NCBI GenBank assembly: GCA_032719365.1
Contig: CM064866.1
Span: 76,612,916 to 76,676,915 of the forward strand
Direction of reading: 5' to 3'
Length of the DNA stretch: 64,000 nucleotides
DNA from: Prinsepia uniflora
Taxonomy: Eukaryota; Streptophyta; Magnoliopsida; Rosales; Rosaceae
In this document: in pieces, positions 10,606 through 22,101 of the stretch
Numbering within the stretch: the first letter of the stretch is position 1
Layout of the letters: each line of letters starts with the position of its first letter
Made by a program: the position numbers and the translations under genes
Notes under the pieces: model-generated
Database searches by the model: none
What the model was told of the DNA's origin: nothing
Seen by the model: only the letters and a program-made list of their open reading frames with translations

Positions 10606-11050
10606 AAATGTTAAGGCTTAATCTATTTTAATACATATTAATCTATTTTAATACATATTAAGGCTTAATCTATTTTAATACATATTGTGAAAAAAAAATT
10701 AAGGCTTAATCTATTTTAATACATATTAAAGCTTAATCTATTTTAATACATATTAATCTATTTTAATACATATTAAGGCTTAATCTATTTTAATACATAT
10801 TAAGGCTTAATCTATTTTAATACATATTGTGAAAAAAAAAAATTAAGGCTTAATCTATTTTAATACATATTAAAGCTTAATCTATTTTAATACATATTAA
10901 TTTATTTTAATACATATTGAGGCTTAATCTATTTTAATACATATTAAGGCTTAATCTATTTTAATATAGATTGTGAAAAAAAAATTAAGGCTTAATCTAT
11001 TTTAATACATATTAAAGCTTAATCTATTTTAATACATATTAATCTATTTT
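10606..11050 (+). repeat. 27-bp tandem repeat array, left block
   Basis: The unit is AAGGCTTAATCTATTTTAAT + ACATATT, with some units shortened to the 20-base AATCTATTTTAATACATATT. Blocks are separated by GTGAAAAAAAA spacers, giving a higher-order repeat. A reverse-complement copy of the unit lies upstream near 10072-10108. The array is cut at 11056 by a solo LTR and continues at 11642. Confidence 0.9.
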
Positions 11051-11056
11051 AATACA

Positions 11057-11641
11057 TGTGGAACCCGAAATCATCCGAAAATTATGGAGCTGCCACGTGG
11101 CCCGTAATTCCCAAAAATGACCAATTTGCCCCTGGCAATAACGCTGATCATTTGAAAACACCCGCATATTAAATAATCTATTTACCAGTTAAATACATTA
11201 TTTGATCGGGTTAAAATCTCCTTAATATCAATATTCTCCTCGAGAGTTAATTGTCGTTATTCTTAATAATAGATAATTAATATTGATGTTAAAATACAAT
11301 AATTGTCATTACTATCATGACAAACCATCATTGCAATTATTAAATAGTATATTTAATTAATAATATATTTTTTATTAATTAAATATTCAACCGACCAATC
11401 AGAACGCTCCAAGGTTCCCAAGATTTTCCTATAAATAGCAAGGCACATTTCATTTCCAAGGTACGTTGATTCTTCGTTTCGAAGTATATCCTTTTCCTCT
11501 CTCAAAGCTAACTTAAGCATCGCAGTGTTCTTGGTCGAACAACCCCTCGGGTAAATCGATCGAAGCAACGATAGCTAATTGTTTGCTGTTTGCGGGAACA
11601 ATTGAGGACTTTTCGCGACGAGTTCAATCTTTGATTCAACA
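11057..11641 (+). mobile_element. Solo LTR, 585 bp, inside the 27-bp repeat array
   Basis: The LTR starts TGTGGAACCCG and ends TTGATTCAACA, flanked by the 5-bp duplication ATACA (11052-11056 and 11642-11646). A TATA box (CCTATAAATAGCA) lies at about 11428-11440. It splits the repeat array, so it is the innermost and therefore youngest of this nest. The duplication is also part of the repeat unit, but the exact TG..CA ends make the call firm. Confidence 0.85.
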
Positions 11642-12000
11642 ATACATATTAAGGCTTAATCTATTTTAATACATATTGTGAAAAAAAAATTAAGGCTTAA
11701 TCTATTTTAATACATATTAAAGTTTAATCTATTTTAATACATATTAATCTATTTTAATACATATTAAGGCTTAATCTATTTTAATACATATTAAGGCTTA
11801 ATCTATTTTAATACATATTGTGAAAAAAAAATTAAGGCTTAATCTATTTTAATACATATTAAAGCTTAATCTATTTTAATACATATTAAGGCTTAATCTA
11901 TTTTAATACATATTAAAGCTTAATCTATTTTAATGCATATTAAGGCTTAATCTATTTTAATACATATTTTGAAAAAAAATTAAGGCTTAATCTATTTTTT
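11642..12000 (+). repeat. 27-bp tandem repeat array, right block
   Basis: Continuation of the array at 10606-11050 with the same unit and the same GTGAAAAAAAA spacers, ending in a truncated unit at about 12000. Confidence 0.9.
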
Positions 12001-12705
12001 CTACTTGGGGTTAAAAAACAAAATTAATAATAAATGATATATTTTGTTATGACAAATAAATAATTAAATAAAATATGTAAATAATTATAAAAAAAAAAAA
12101 AGGTTAGAAAATAAAAGGAACGAAACGCGCGTTTCGTTCCTTATATTCATTATTTACTCAAAGAGAAGTCGTCTTCCTCAGACAGTTCAATCGATTTGGG
12201 GCAAAATCGATTTGGGGCAAATTGGGGAAAAGGAGAGGAGCGAGCGGTGACGATGAGGGCGAGGGCGAGACGGTGACCGGTGATGGTGAGGGCGAGACGG
12301 AGGAGACGAGAGAGGGCTGGAGCTGTGGCCGTCAGTCGTCCTCCGACGAGTCGTGCGAAGTGGAGAACCGGAAAATCTGGTTGCATAGAGGGTTCGTATG
12401 GCTTCCGGTCAACGTCGGCAGCTCAGTGGTGGGCTGGGTTCGTGTTTGTTCTTCGTTTCTTCGCGACTTCGCCCCCAGTTTATGCTTGAAGTGGTGAGTC
12501 CGTCCGTGAACTTGGGTACTTTGTTTTTTTTTCAATTATTCTCTTCGTCTGTGAACATTATTGATGAATCTATGAATCATAATTGATTGAATCCGTGATT
12601 TCCTTTTGCTTCTGTTCAATCCGTGATTTATTTCGTAAGATTTCCTTTTTTGCTTGATTTCGGTGGTTTCCTTTCGATTTTGACTTGCTTGTTCGGTTGT
12701 TTGCT

Positions 12706-12774
12706 CCCAAAATCGTCGATATCGAACAATATCGGCGAATATCGCCGATATTGTTCGATATCGACGATTTTGGG
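12706..12774. repeat. Perfect 69-base palindrome (33-base arms, 3-base centre)
   Basis: The left arm starts CCCAAAATCGTCGATATCG, the centre is ATA, and the right arm ends CGATATCGACGATTTTGGG. All 33 pairs match by eye. It lies about 85 bp inside the right end of the ATATCGATATCG-type element and is built from the same GATATCG motif as its termini. Confidence 0.92.
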
Positions 12775-15314
12775 GGAAGAAATAGGTTCACCCCCTCTAT
12801 CTCTGCCGGTGGCCGGAATTAGCGATATATCGCCGATTCCGGAGATATTTTCATCAGTGGCTGCGTCACAGCCCACAACCCACGCATCTCCAACCCTGCA
12901 GTCCAGGCTCGAGTCTCCAGCTCGGCCCGCGTCTCCAGTTCAGCCCGCTTGCACCCAGTAGCCCAAAACGGAAGCCCATTCTGCTTACCAGCCTGTGCGG
13001 CTGCTTGCTCATCAACTGCACAGTCCAATTACTCCATTCACTGTAGCACGCTGAGCCTGCACACCTACTGCACCAACCCGTCAGCCCAACTGATGCGCCA
13101 GCCCACCTACTACTGCTCCAGGCCGTACACCCGCTCCACTGCGCCAGCCCATCTGCTCGGCCTACATCTCTCTGAAGCCCAACCACCTATAGCTGCACAA
13201 TCCACTCCAAACTACCCCATTTGCAGCAGTTTTTCAGTTTTTTCTGATTTTTCAGCCTAATCCCATCCCTAATTTCATCATTCATCATCATTTTTCATCA
13301 TTTCTTTTTGTACTATTTTATTACTATTTTTATATTTTATTTTGTATTTTATTTTTAGTTCTTTGTGACCTCCCTCTATAAATAAGGAGGCAAATTCATT
13401 TGAAAGGAGTCCCATTTTTGAGTAGTTTTTAGTCCTAGTTTAGTTCATGTTTCTCTCTTCTCTTAATTCTTCTTTTTCTATTTTTAGATTTATTTTGGGA
13501 CCATTTTAACTTCTTGTAGTTTCTTTTATTTAATTAGCTTTCTTTTAAATTCTTGTTCTTAATTTATGTTATTTCTTAATTTCATTTCTTCTTTACTTTG
13601 TTCTTGTGATTTTTCTTTGAGATCTCTTAAACACATTTTTATGCTTTCCTTAAGAATACCTAGGCCAAGTATTTCCGAAATAGTTCTAGAATTTAAGTCT
13701 GCATTCTTATGTTTTATCCTCCATCTTCATAAGTTTCTAACCGCTGTTCGGTGTTCCTTATGAATAACATTCCATTGTTTCCATCCACTTTCGGAATCAC
13801 AAGCTGTTCTTGGATTTCGAAAGTGTAGCTTTATTTCCCTTACTTAAATTCTTGATATTGTTTTGGTTTACTTATAATTCAATATATGTGTTAGTATTTT
13901 TTTTCTAACATTTGTAAATGTGAATACAATCTCCATGTGTTTTACTTTTTGAATTTCATTTACTTCATATGTTTTAGCGCTTAACCTTCAATTTAACGCT
14001 AAGTGTTTATGACCGTTGTTCGGTGCACATAGAATAGGGTTGAAGAGATTTAAATGTTTGACACACATTGAAATCAATAACATAAGGTGAATCGTATTAT
14101 AAGTGTTTATGACCGTTGTTCGGTGCATTTGTAATATTGAAAAACGTATGCATGTGTTTGAGATGATTAAGGTAGGATTTTGTGATTTGTTCAATATGAG
14201 CATGATGTTAGAGTGTTGGTAAAAATATGTGTTTGAAGAAAATTCACTTGCACAAAAGTTAAAGTAGAAGTAGAATTAAGTCCTTAATTGTTTTTACTTG
14301 TTTACTTTATTTTATAATTACAATCTTCACAAACCCCCCATTTAATTCTTTATTCTTTTGTTCTTTATTTCATTAATTCATTAATTCATTAATTCTTTTA
14401 TTCTTTTATTTTTCAATTCATTTATTCTTTAATTCTTTATTATTTAATTGTTTAATTATTTAATTATTTAATTCTTTATTCTTTGATTATTCATTATTCT
14501 TTTTTAACTAACATATTATTAATGTTCCCTAATTTCCCCGGTTAAGAACGATCCATATTTACCAATACTACAACTACACAAAAAGGGTTTAAATTGCATA
14601 ATACTCGAATTACGTGTTTAATTTAATGCGTAGTTCGGGCGTTATCATTCGGCATAACTTTATTTGACTTCATTTTCATTCTTCTTTCTGGAGTAACTGC
14701 TTTGTGATTGTGAAAGTCACTAAAACTTGAAACCTTCCATTTGTTTGACCATACATCATATACAACTCGCATACTTGCCTTGCAATCACACTTCACCGTA
14801 GAACAAGTTTTATTCTTTTTCTTCATATTATCTATCTCACATGTGTCTCTTTTATCATTATCTTCTGACGTCCCAAGTGTCATACTCTTTGGAATATGTT
14901 TTCCCTGATGAGCACAAACAAATAATCTACTTGTTATTGTGTCTAAACTGCCCCTTATCTTGGATGAAGATCGAATTCGAATGCAAAATCCATTTTCTCG
15001 ACCATAATCTTCATAATAGCTTCTAGCTTCTTCCAATGTGTCAAAAAACATCCCTATAAATGGTGCTATAAGTTGGCTTCCATTGTCATTCAGAGTACTC
15101 GTTTCACCATTCTTCATTATAACTATATCTTTTACATGTTTAACATATTAATTATACTTAATGCAAATAAGAAATAAAATTTATAGATAACTATTATGCT
15201 TATTTTTAGAACAAAATCAAAAGACAATAATAATAATAATAATTAGATTACTGGTTTTGAATAAAGAACCAAAGACAAAATTGAACAAAAGAAACAATGG
15301 TATGGTTGAACAAC

Positions 15315-15723
15315 ATAATTGTACAAAGAACAAAATTGAACAAAATGAAGAGTTCCATATTTTTTACTTGATATTAAGCCGTAATCAGCATACTAGCAAA
15401 GTATCACATAGCAATTAGCATTTAAATAGCAATTAGTATTCAAATAGCAATTGAAATAGCAATTAGCATTTAAATAGCTTCAGACCTTTTGACACCACAA
15501 TTAAAATAGCAATTCATATACAAAGAACAAAATTGAACAAAATGAAGAGTTCTATATTCTTTAAATTGAACAAAATGAAGAGTTCTATATTCTTTACTTG
15601 ATATTAAGCCGTAATCGGTATACTATCAAAGTATCACAATTAGTATTCAAATAGCAATTGAAATAGCAATTATCATTTAAATAGCCTCATACCTTTAGAC
15701 ACCACAATTAAAATAGCAATCCA
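15315..15723. repeat. Tandem duplication of about 200 bp upstream of the transposase start
   Basis: The block beginning ACAAAGAACAAAATTGAAC near 15322 and ending in the GACACCACAATTAAAATAGC segment occurs twice. A partial third copy of the GAACAAAATGAAGAGTTC part lies near 15566. Short AATAGCAATT repeats fill it. It sits between the transposase start (15117) and the right MULE end, where the element's promoter would be expected. Confidence 0.7.
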
Positions 15724-16044
15724 TATTCAACCAATTCAAACTCCAAACTTTTACATTAACATTAGTATACTAGCGGCAATGAAAACTGGAACACAAAAAA
15801 AAATGCAAATAATCCAAATAGAAAATTTGCAGATAATCTAAACAAAAAAAATGCAGGTAATCCAAATTAATGGAAAAAATGCAGATAATCAGAATAGCAA
15901 TTAGTATCCAACACAATGCCAGCGGAGATAAAACGCATAAAACCCTAAAAACCATGAAAAGGATTAAACGCATAAACCACAGACGTAATCAACTTACCAA
16001 AGAATGGCCTCTGGTCAAAATAAAATTAAGCCTAAAATTAGAGC

Positions 16045-16500
16045 TTTTAAGCACTAATTTTCAGAAGCAAAAGCTCGAACAGTTGGTCGGTATCACTTAA
16101 TAATGTGAATTCGCTACCTTTTCCTGTTGCTGGCAACCGTCACTGCAAAACGAAACGCCTTGTGAGGCAGGAGTAACAGACTCGTCGGACGGTAGAGAGA
16201 GAAGGGTGAGATAGAATGAGATTAGCTACGGATGGATGGCAACTAACGAAGAGAAGACGATGGATTCCTGTTTCCCAGAAATTAGGTTTCTTAGAATTAA
16301 TATTTTTTAATCTTATTTTAGGAATATAAGAGATTTAAAATAATTTAATTAAAAATTATTATTTCAGTTTTAATTAAATTTAGTCTTTAAGTTGAAGGAC
16401 ATGTCATCTTTAATCTTAACCATTGAAAGTCTTTAAATCTAATAGTCCATAAATTGTGTTAAAAGTTGTGTCTAAAATATGGTGTCACCGATCTGCCCCC
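16045..16500 (-). repeat. Right terminal inverted repeat of the MULE
   Basis: Reverse-complement partner of 3504-3955, ending …GATCTGCCCCC at 16500. The target duplication TTATATATT follows at 16501-16509. Confidence 0.88.
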
Positions 16501-16795
16501 TTATATATTATATATTTTTTATACTATTCAAAATTATATATTATATATTATCTGATGCGTAAGTTATGTCAAGATTTTTCCATTAAACTACCACCGTTTA
16601 TGTATGGGCTTTTTCTAATAAATTACTACTTTATGCATATGAGCTTCTACAATTTTTCTGATGTTTAGAACTTAGAATCATTGATTGTGATAACAATTTT
16701 AATGAAAAGTCTGTTCAGAGCGAAAACGCTTATTTAATAATTGATGATTTTGACAGAGATCTTGTTTTTACTACTCATTTATGGAAAATTAATAA

Positions 16796-17239
16796 TGTTG
16801 ACACCATATTTGAACACTCACTTGACCGTATACTAAAAGCCCAAGCACCGACCAAGGCTCAAGCTCACAGTACTCACATAGCCCCTACACTGGGCCCGAT
16901 ACGGGATGCCACGTGAAAGCCTATCCACTCTCGATCTAGGTGACACATGTCAGCACGCAAATCAAAGAGTATTTGTCCCACATCGAAACTATGGAAATCA
17001 AACATCCCACTTACCCATACAAAAGAAATACACATTTCTAATACTTACTATTTACCATTATTCAGCCAAACTTACCATTTACTGTTTTCTCTTACAGATA
17101 AAATTACTAACTTCGACCGTCCGAGAACCTTAGGCCGACACCACACCAGTGCCCATACTAATAAGAATAGAAGACCCATTACTCTCCTAATTGAAAGGTT
17201 ACGAGGAAGAACACGCATCATTTGGTTAACGCTTCAACA
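16796..17239 (+). mobile_element. Probable solo LTR, about 444 bp
   Basis: It starts TGTTGACACC and ends GCTTCAACA, with imperfect flanking five-mers (AATAA and AGTAA). Its 3' part (GGCCGACACCACACCAGTG) resembles the matching part of the TGTTCGTACC-family LTRs (GGCCGGCATCACACCGGTG). It is old and diverged. The call rests on the ends and this shared block. Confidence 0.45.
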
Positions 17240-17836
17240 AGTAATAGAAAATACGTAAATATTTATCTTCATAATCAATTCAACACTTATCACCTGTTCG
17301 TGTCCAAACAACATCGACTGTTGTTCCGGAGTGCAAACAGAGGTACACAGCAAGGAAACGCTAAATGCACATTATTTGTGTAAGATTTTGACAAACATGA
17401 GAACAGCACGATAAAAGTCCACAATCTAGAAAATTACAATCACTACGAAATTTGAATAACATTTGCCAACACTCTAGCAACAGGAAATTTTTCCGACCAG
17501 AACCTTAGTTGTCTCAGATTCACCACGGCGCTCAATTGAAACAGCTCAACTCCCGTTGGATTCGAAACTTGCAGGCAAGAATGTTCTTATGTTGCCAGAA
17601 AGACAACACCGCCTGCAGTAAAACATAACTGTAAAAAAACAGTTGTCAGTAGAAGGCGTAAAGCTCACTGCACGTGAACTGTACAAGCAGAGAGGCCCTA
17701 AGATGTCCCAATCATTCCTTGAAACATCTCCACAGCTTTGGATTTGAGGTTATGCCCAACACAATAATCCTTTGTTGTGAAGGGGAGCCTAGAGACACCA
17801 AAATCGGATCAGCTTTGTGTGATCTTAAAGTCGTAT
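17240..17836 (-). other. Probable 3' UTR and downstream DNA of the CBP60 gene
   Basis: No coding signal is seen. The stretch directly follows the CBP60 stop codon on the minus strand and probably contains its 3' untranslated region. A polyadenylation site was not pinned down. Confidence 0.4.
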
Positions 17837-20800
17837 TTATGAATCATCCAACTCAACAAGCTGTGCCCGTCTCTCAGCAGCCTTCTTTCTGATGAATATG
17901 CCCCATCTAAGGGCTGCCTTGAGCTTCAGCCAACCGACAACAGCTTTGCCAGATGAACGGCTGCGATCATCATCAATACTGTAATTGACTGGTGGAGTGG
18001 GCACGTATCGTGATGAATACGGATAACTGTCTTCAGTAACGTTTGTGGAGGGATTGCCATAAGCATGACTCTGACCTCCATCCATGTTAAATAGACGGAG
18101 AAGTTGCTGCATGTCTTCATTTTCAAGTATCTCATGGCTCCTCATACGAATTTCTTCCTCTGGGAAGAAGTCCAGATTGGATGTACCAATATTTTGGAAC
18201 CCTGATGTGGATGACTGTGACGGACCAAGGGCGAGCATGTTTTCATTCCTTTGAAATTGAACCTGGTGTGAAGTGCTAGGCAACTGATTCTGAATAGGAA
18301 ATGACAGGCCATCAAGCAGCATGGGAGTGTCGAGATTTACATTCCGTGACTGTATTGAGAATCTGGAAGCCATTCCATCATTATAACCTAGAGAAACATC
18401 ATTCACACATGTTAGAAACCGCAATTTTTTTTTTTTTTGTTGGTATCTTAGGGATTAAAACACACCCAAAATTTACAAAACTACATCTTTTCAGGGTTAC
18501 TAGGTGACGGTTAAAAGAAAAAATGCAACCTACCGACAAATTCTTTTCTGTGTCCGTTGACCCCCAGGCTTTGGTCCCAGATGAAAGGGGTTAAGCAGAG
18601 GAGTAGATGACTCTTTAGGTTTTAAATTTCTAAAAAATAATTGAATATTATCATTTGGTTGCAGAAAAGATATGTTATATATACCTCCCACACTTAGGCT
18701 CGGATCCATAGAAGGCTGTTCCGTAGAAACTGAAACTGGCAGGCTAGGTAGGGTGAACTGACGATCAAATGAGCTTGTATAATCTTGTGAGGCCTTTGGA
18801 ACTTCAGGCAGAGAAGCAGCTGGACTCTTCTGTTGCTTGAAAAGAGCCTCTCCATCATACTCCATAACATGCATCCAGTTATCATATGCCTTCTTAACCA
18901 AACCATCCACATAGACCTGCAAGAAACAAGACCATCCACATTTCTCTCAGATTTTATCTTTTGGCATAGTTTAGAAACTACATAAATATTTCCTAGTTTG
19001 AATAATTTTCGATACATTAATCAAGAGGTCAATCTGCAATGGGGAAAGAGTGTCGATTATGAACTGGACATCTTCACTGTGAAAGTGTAGCTTGTTGGAC
19101 AAAATATAGGCTATCTCATTAAGTTCAGCGATTTAGAACATAGCACTAGTAGCATGTATCAATCAAAAGATGGAACATGAAACTATAAAACGTTCTAAAT
19201 CCAGGCACCATTAAAAGTTAAATGAAAAAGAAAAGAAAAGAAAAAACCAGAGGGTCAAGTACCTTCTGACTTTCCAAGAGAGAATCAGCAGAGCAAAATT
19301 GTTCATTGGTAATTAAGCCACTCAACTCGTAGATATTGTTAAAAACAACACCAACATTCCTTGCACCGTCAGGATAGTAGACATAGAATTTCCCGCCTAG
19401 AAGACAAGTTTTTGCATGCTGTATGAGGACTTCCCACATCTTATTTGACATGCCGCTTCCAAGAATCTATGACAAATGGACAGAAAAGTAATTAGAAACC
19501 GCAATTTCAATATCTGAACTTGACATATAAATTTGAAAATCTTACATTTCGCAATCTCTGCGAGTCCCTAACCACAAGTCGTAGGAAGTCTTCAACTGTA
19601 ACAATTCCAGCTTTATTAAGTCTCTTATGGAATGAGCCATCTTTTCCAATTTTCTCCAATCTCCAGACCTCATCATTTAACACAGGTGGATAGTGCTTCT
19701 TGTATACTGTAAAGCATCCAAAAGATAACTGACCATATTGGCTTTTTTTCAGATGGAAGACAAAGGAAACATGAAATAACACTAAAAATTAACTCACATT
19801 CCCCGCGATGATCCTTAACAGTGAAGGCATCTGTTTTTGCTTCACGTATACGAATGTTCTCACAATAGCCTGAGGCAACTTTCAGTCCTAGCCTGAACTT
19901 CCTGCTCCTAATCCAGCTAGAATTATCAGTAAATGTCAGTTCCCCTAGTGTCCCTACACCTTCCTTTAGTGTCACTTGCAGATCCCCAGTCAGAAGTGGT
20001 CTCTTTCCTTCACGCTCTTTCACCGCATGGCTCTCAAATTCTTCTTGAGTCCAGTTATCCTCATCCTCATTGTTAAAATCACCTTCAAGCACAACAACAT
20101 CTAGTTTCACGATGGACTCTGGGCCTGATGTCACAACTTGTTTTGTATTTGCATCAATCAGTACAATAGGGATGGCAGAACCCCACTCCCCTTCTACTTT
20201 TCCACTGGTAAATAGAGGAAGGGACAACCTGGACCTAAAGTGCAACTGCAAGTTTCTTCCATCAGGCCCTTCAATTTGTTTGGGAGAAGACCTGCTACAT
20301 TGAAACCAATTAGAAGAACAAGTTATTGACATGGAGGCACAATAATTGGTTAAATAAAAAGAATGCAAACAAAAGAGAACCGGAACCCATTAACAAATAA
20401 GGGGGAAGGGAAGTTCATACCGTCCGATAAGTTTGGCGGGGCCTAATTTTGCTAATGCACGCTCCACCTCTTCACTAACCTGATAAGTATTAAATAAATA
20501 AGAAACATCAACCAATGCTTCACCACCTACAATCATATCAAAGGATAAAATCATGTTCATTAGGCATGCATTAAACTCTTTCAACGAGTGTGGAGTCATA
20601 TCTATCAACAGACCAAAAATGAATGGTGCACTTTATAGATCATGTATATGGCTTAAAACGGTTTTGCTTGCTTTAATTTTCATAAAACAGTATACACTTG
20701 TTGAGACAATAAGATATACTTTCCTATGTCATTTGTTTAGTTACCATAAATTTTCCATTAAGCAATGTTTCTCCATTTCTGTATATTTTGTTTGATGCAC

Positions 20801-22101
20801 TGAATAGTGAATACATATTACAGACAAGTGAAAACAACTAAAATGCAATTTAATTATAATCCATTTACTGATAGATTAGGAGGCAGAAATTGGAAAAAAA
20901 ATAAAATAATAGACGAAATAAAATCAAGACAGTTATAATCTCTGACAGAGTTGTCTAAAAAACACCTTTTGACAGAGTAGATAAAGTCCACAAGAAATTA
21001 AAATATCTTACAACTCTACGAAGAATCGGCTCCAATGATGAGCAGAGCTTTTGCAGACTGTCCACCTTGAGAGCTTCAACAATTACACTGCATTAAGTTG
21101 AATGTTTTCATTAACAACATTTTGAGCATATTCATCATCCGTAACACACACAATTCATTCCAGGCTTATATTCTGTCTTTTTTAGTTCATCTCTAACTAA
21201 TGAATAACACGCCTCCACAACAAGTACTTTATTTCCAGACTTTTTGCCTAACATAAACCATAACACATTCAAATTTCTTTATTTAACAATAAGAAGAGCA
21301 TCAGACATCTGAAAAGAATTTGAAAGAGGCATTAGGCAACTTCAAATAATTTTAAGTTACAAAGCAGGATTACTCCAGGCCCAGGTACTAGGGCTGCCTT
21401 TCTAGCAGCTTTCCTAACTTATGCCTGTCTAGGAATTACTCATTAACACCCAGCCCAACCACCCCACCAAAGGGAAGCAGAGAAAAAAGTGAAGTTGTAT
21501 GTCAGCTACTACCCACTATGACAAAAAATAAAAAAATCAATTATTATATCTAGAACGATGCAGTTGCCATATATAGAAATTTGGTAAAAAAGACAAATCA
21601 AATAGAACTGAAACTAAGACCTTTGGAGAGTTGACACATATGCCGCCATGAATTAATTACATAGAACTGAAACTAAGACCTTTGGAGGGGAAGGGGAAGG
21701 GGGAACTTCTTAATCACAATTGCGCAACCGGGAACAAGACGAGCAATGCAGAGCTAATTTACTCTTCTTACTATTCACAACATATGAATGAGATTTGAGT
21801 TTCAATAGCACATTTTCCAGTTCAAGATTTCATTTCACTAATTTATTTCCAAAGTTAAACTATAATTCAAAAGATTTATATCCAAGTTTACAGCTAATCT
21901 AAATTACGAACAGAATGAACCCAAACAGTGAACAGTTTAGTTAAAATGAACTGGAAATCTAAGTTTGTTTAACAAAAAAACAAAGCACCTGGCAAGAGCA
22001 GGTCGTTTCCTATCTGGCTGGCCTTCTTCAGCTGAAGATGAATCCAGAACACGCTTCTCACTCGCCATACTATTGGATCTCTCCATGTACCTCGTCTGCA
22101 T
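17837..22101 (-). CDS. CBP60-family calmodulin-binding protein (8 exons, 629 aa)
   Basis: CBP60 proteins are plant-specific DNA-binding regulators controlled by calmodulin; members such as CBP60g, SARD1 and CBP60a set salicylic-acid immunity. Exons on the minus strand: 22101-21989, 21087-21012, 20479-20421, 20291-19798, 19706-19546, 19466-19263, 18916-18685, 18387-17837. All use GT-AG introns, and the lengths sum to 1890 nt with frame kept at every join. The start [12 protein letters not shown] matches the usual CBP60 beginning; an ATG 87 nt upstream would add an untypical leader. Features: basic KRPALAR near residue 35; the conserved CBP60 core at about 80-350 ([56 protein letters not shown]); a second helical part at 300-400; and a basic amphipathic calmodulin-binding segment at the C terminus ([20 protein letters not shown], about 598-617). 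The C-terminal calmodulin site fits the CBP60a-to-f group rather than SARD1, which lacks it. No defect is seen. Confidence 0.95.

Larger units (their letters stand above)
9757..12858. mobile_element. Non-autonomous inverted-end element of the ATATCGATATCG type
   Basis: The ends read GGATGAAAATATCGATATCG (left, 9760 on) and the inverted GATATATCGCCGATTCCGGAGATATTTTCATC (right). The 9-bp direct repeat GGCTGCGTC at 9748-9756 and 12859-12867 flanks them, fitting a Mutator-like mechanism. The length is 3,102 bp, of which 590 bp is a nested solo LTR and its duplication. The interior is AT-rich with a 27-bp repeat array. A GC-richer stretch at 12120-12500 could be captured host sequence but has no recognisable protein. 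No transposase is present. A shorter relative lies at 27091-27660. Confidence 0.75.
9579..14647 (+). mobile_element. Solo LTR of a second family (about 1.96 kb) with a nested element
   Basis: The right end …GGGCGTTATCA at 14647 abuts the transposase codons cleanly. A TTCGG duplication flanks the proposed ends (9574-9578 and 14648-14652), and the left end reads TGAAATT. A promoter-like TATA box (CTCTATAAATAAGG) lies at 13375-13388. The 3' part has a motif TTCGGTG repeated near 13748, 14019 and 14119, and a T-rich TTAATTCTTTA tract at 14340-14510. The right junction is firm. The left junction is less so: 9403-9578 is neither transposase coding nor clearly LTR, so the true left end could lie up to about 180 bp further left. 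Confidence 0.7.
4623..15117 (-). pseudogene. FAR1/FHY3-related MULE transposase gene, disrupted
   Basis: Reading leftwards on the minus strand: 15117-14650 encodes a FAR1 DNA-binding domain (FDTLEEARSYYEDYGRENGF …, paired C and H residues, ending near HNHKAVTPERRMKMKSN). Next, 9395-7791 encodes the MULE transposase core: D in FDTTYRTNKYD, D in IITDQDLAMKGA, a SEGINSFFD acidic position, then a SWIM zinc finger with C-x-C near the NF residues and C-R-H (CECKNFEFVGILCRHLL), then the start of a zinc knuckle. The tail is at 4827-4762 and, after an intron, 4672-4623, ending in an acidic stretch. Breaks seen: an in-frame TGA at 8847-8849; a one-base frame change at the run of A near 9325; a solo LTR after the DNA-binding domain; a second solo LTR inside the zinc knuckle; and a probable frame change in the A-rich tail. 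About 40 residues between the DNA-binding domain and the core are not found. Intact members of this family are either transposases or host light-signalling regulators. The enclosing inverted ends show this one belonged to the element. Confidence 0.88.
3504..16500 (-). mobile_element. Mutator-like element (MULE) carrying a FAR1-type transposase, with nested insertions
   Basis: The element is bounded by inverted ends: GGGGGCGGATCGGTGGCACC at 3504 and its near reverse complement ending CCCCC at 16500. The similarity extends about 450 bp, to roughly 3955 on the left and 16045 on the right. A perfect 9-bp direct repeat (TTATATATT) flanks it. Its single gene, on the minus strand, is a FAR1/FHY3-related transposase with the DNA-binding domain near the right end. 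The present length is 12,997 bp; removing the two LTR insertions and their duplications leaves about 4,955 bp, a normal size for an autonomous MULE. The gene is broken in several places, so the copy cannot encode its own transposase. Confidence 0.9.

Noticed and set aside
12222..12535. Arg/Gly/Glu-rich ORFs on both strands at the GC-richer part of the 9757-12858 element
   Set aside because: Overlapping open frames on both strands reflect GAGGGCGAGG repeats; captured gene sequence is possible but no protein is recognised.
18530..18684. ORF extension reading through CBP60 intron 7
   Set aside because: A good GT-AG intron (18684-18388) restores the conserved frame; the read-through peptide has no family match.
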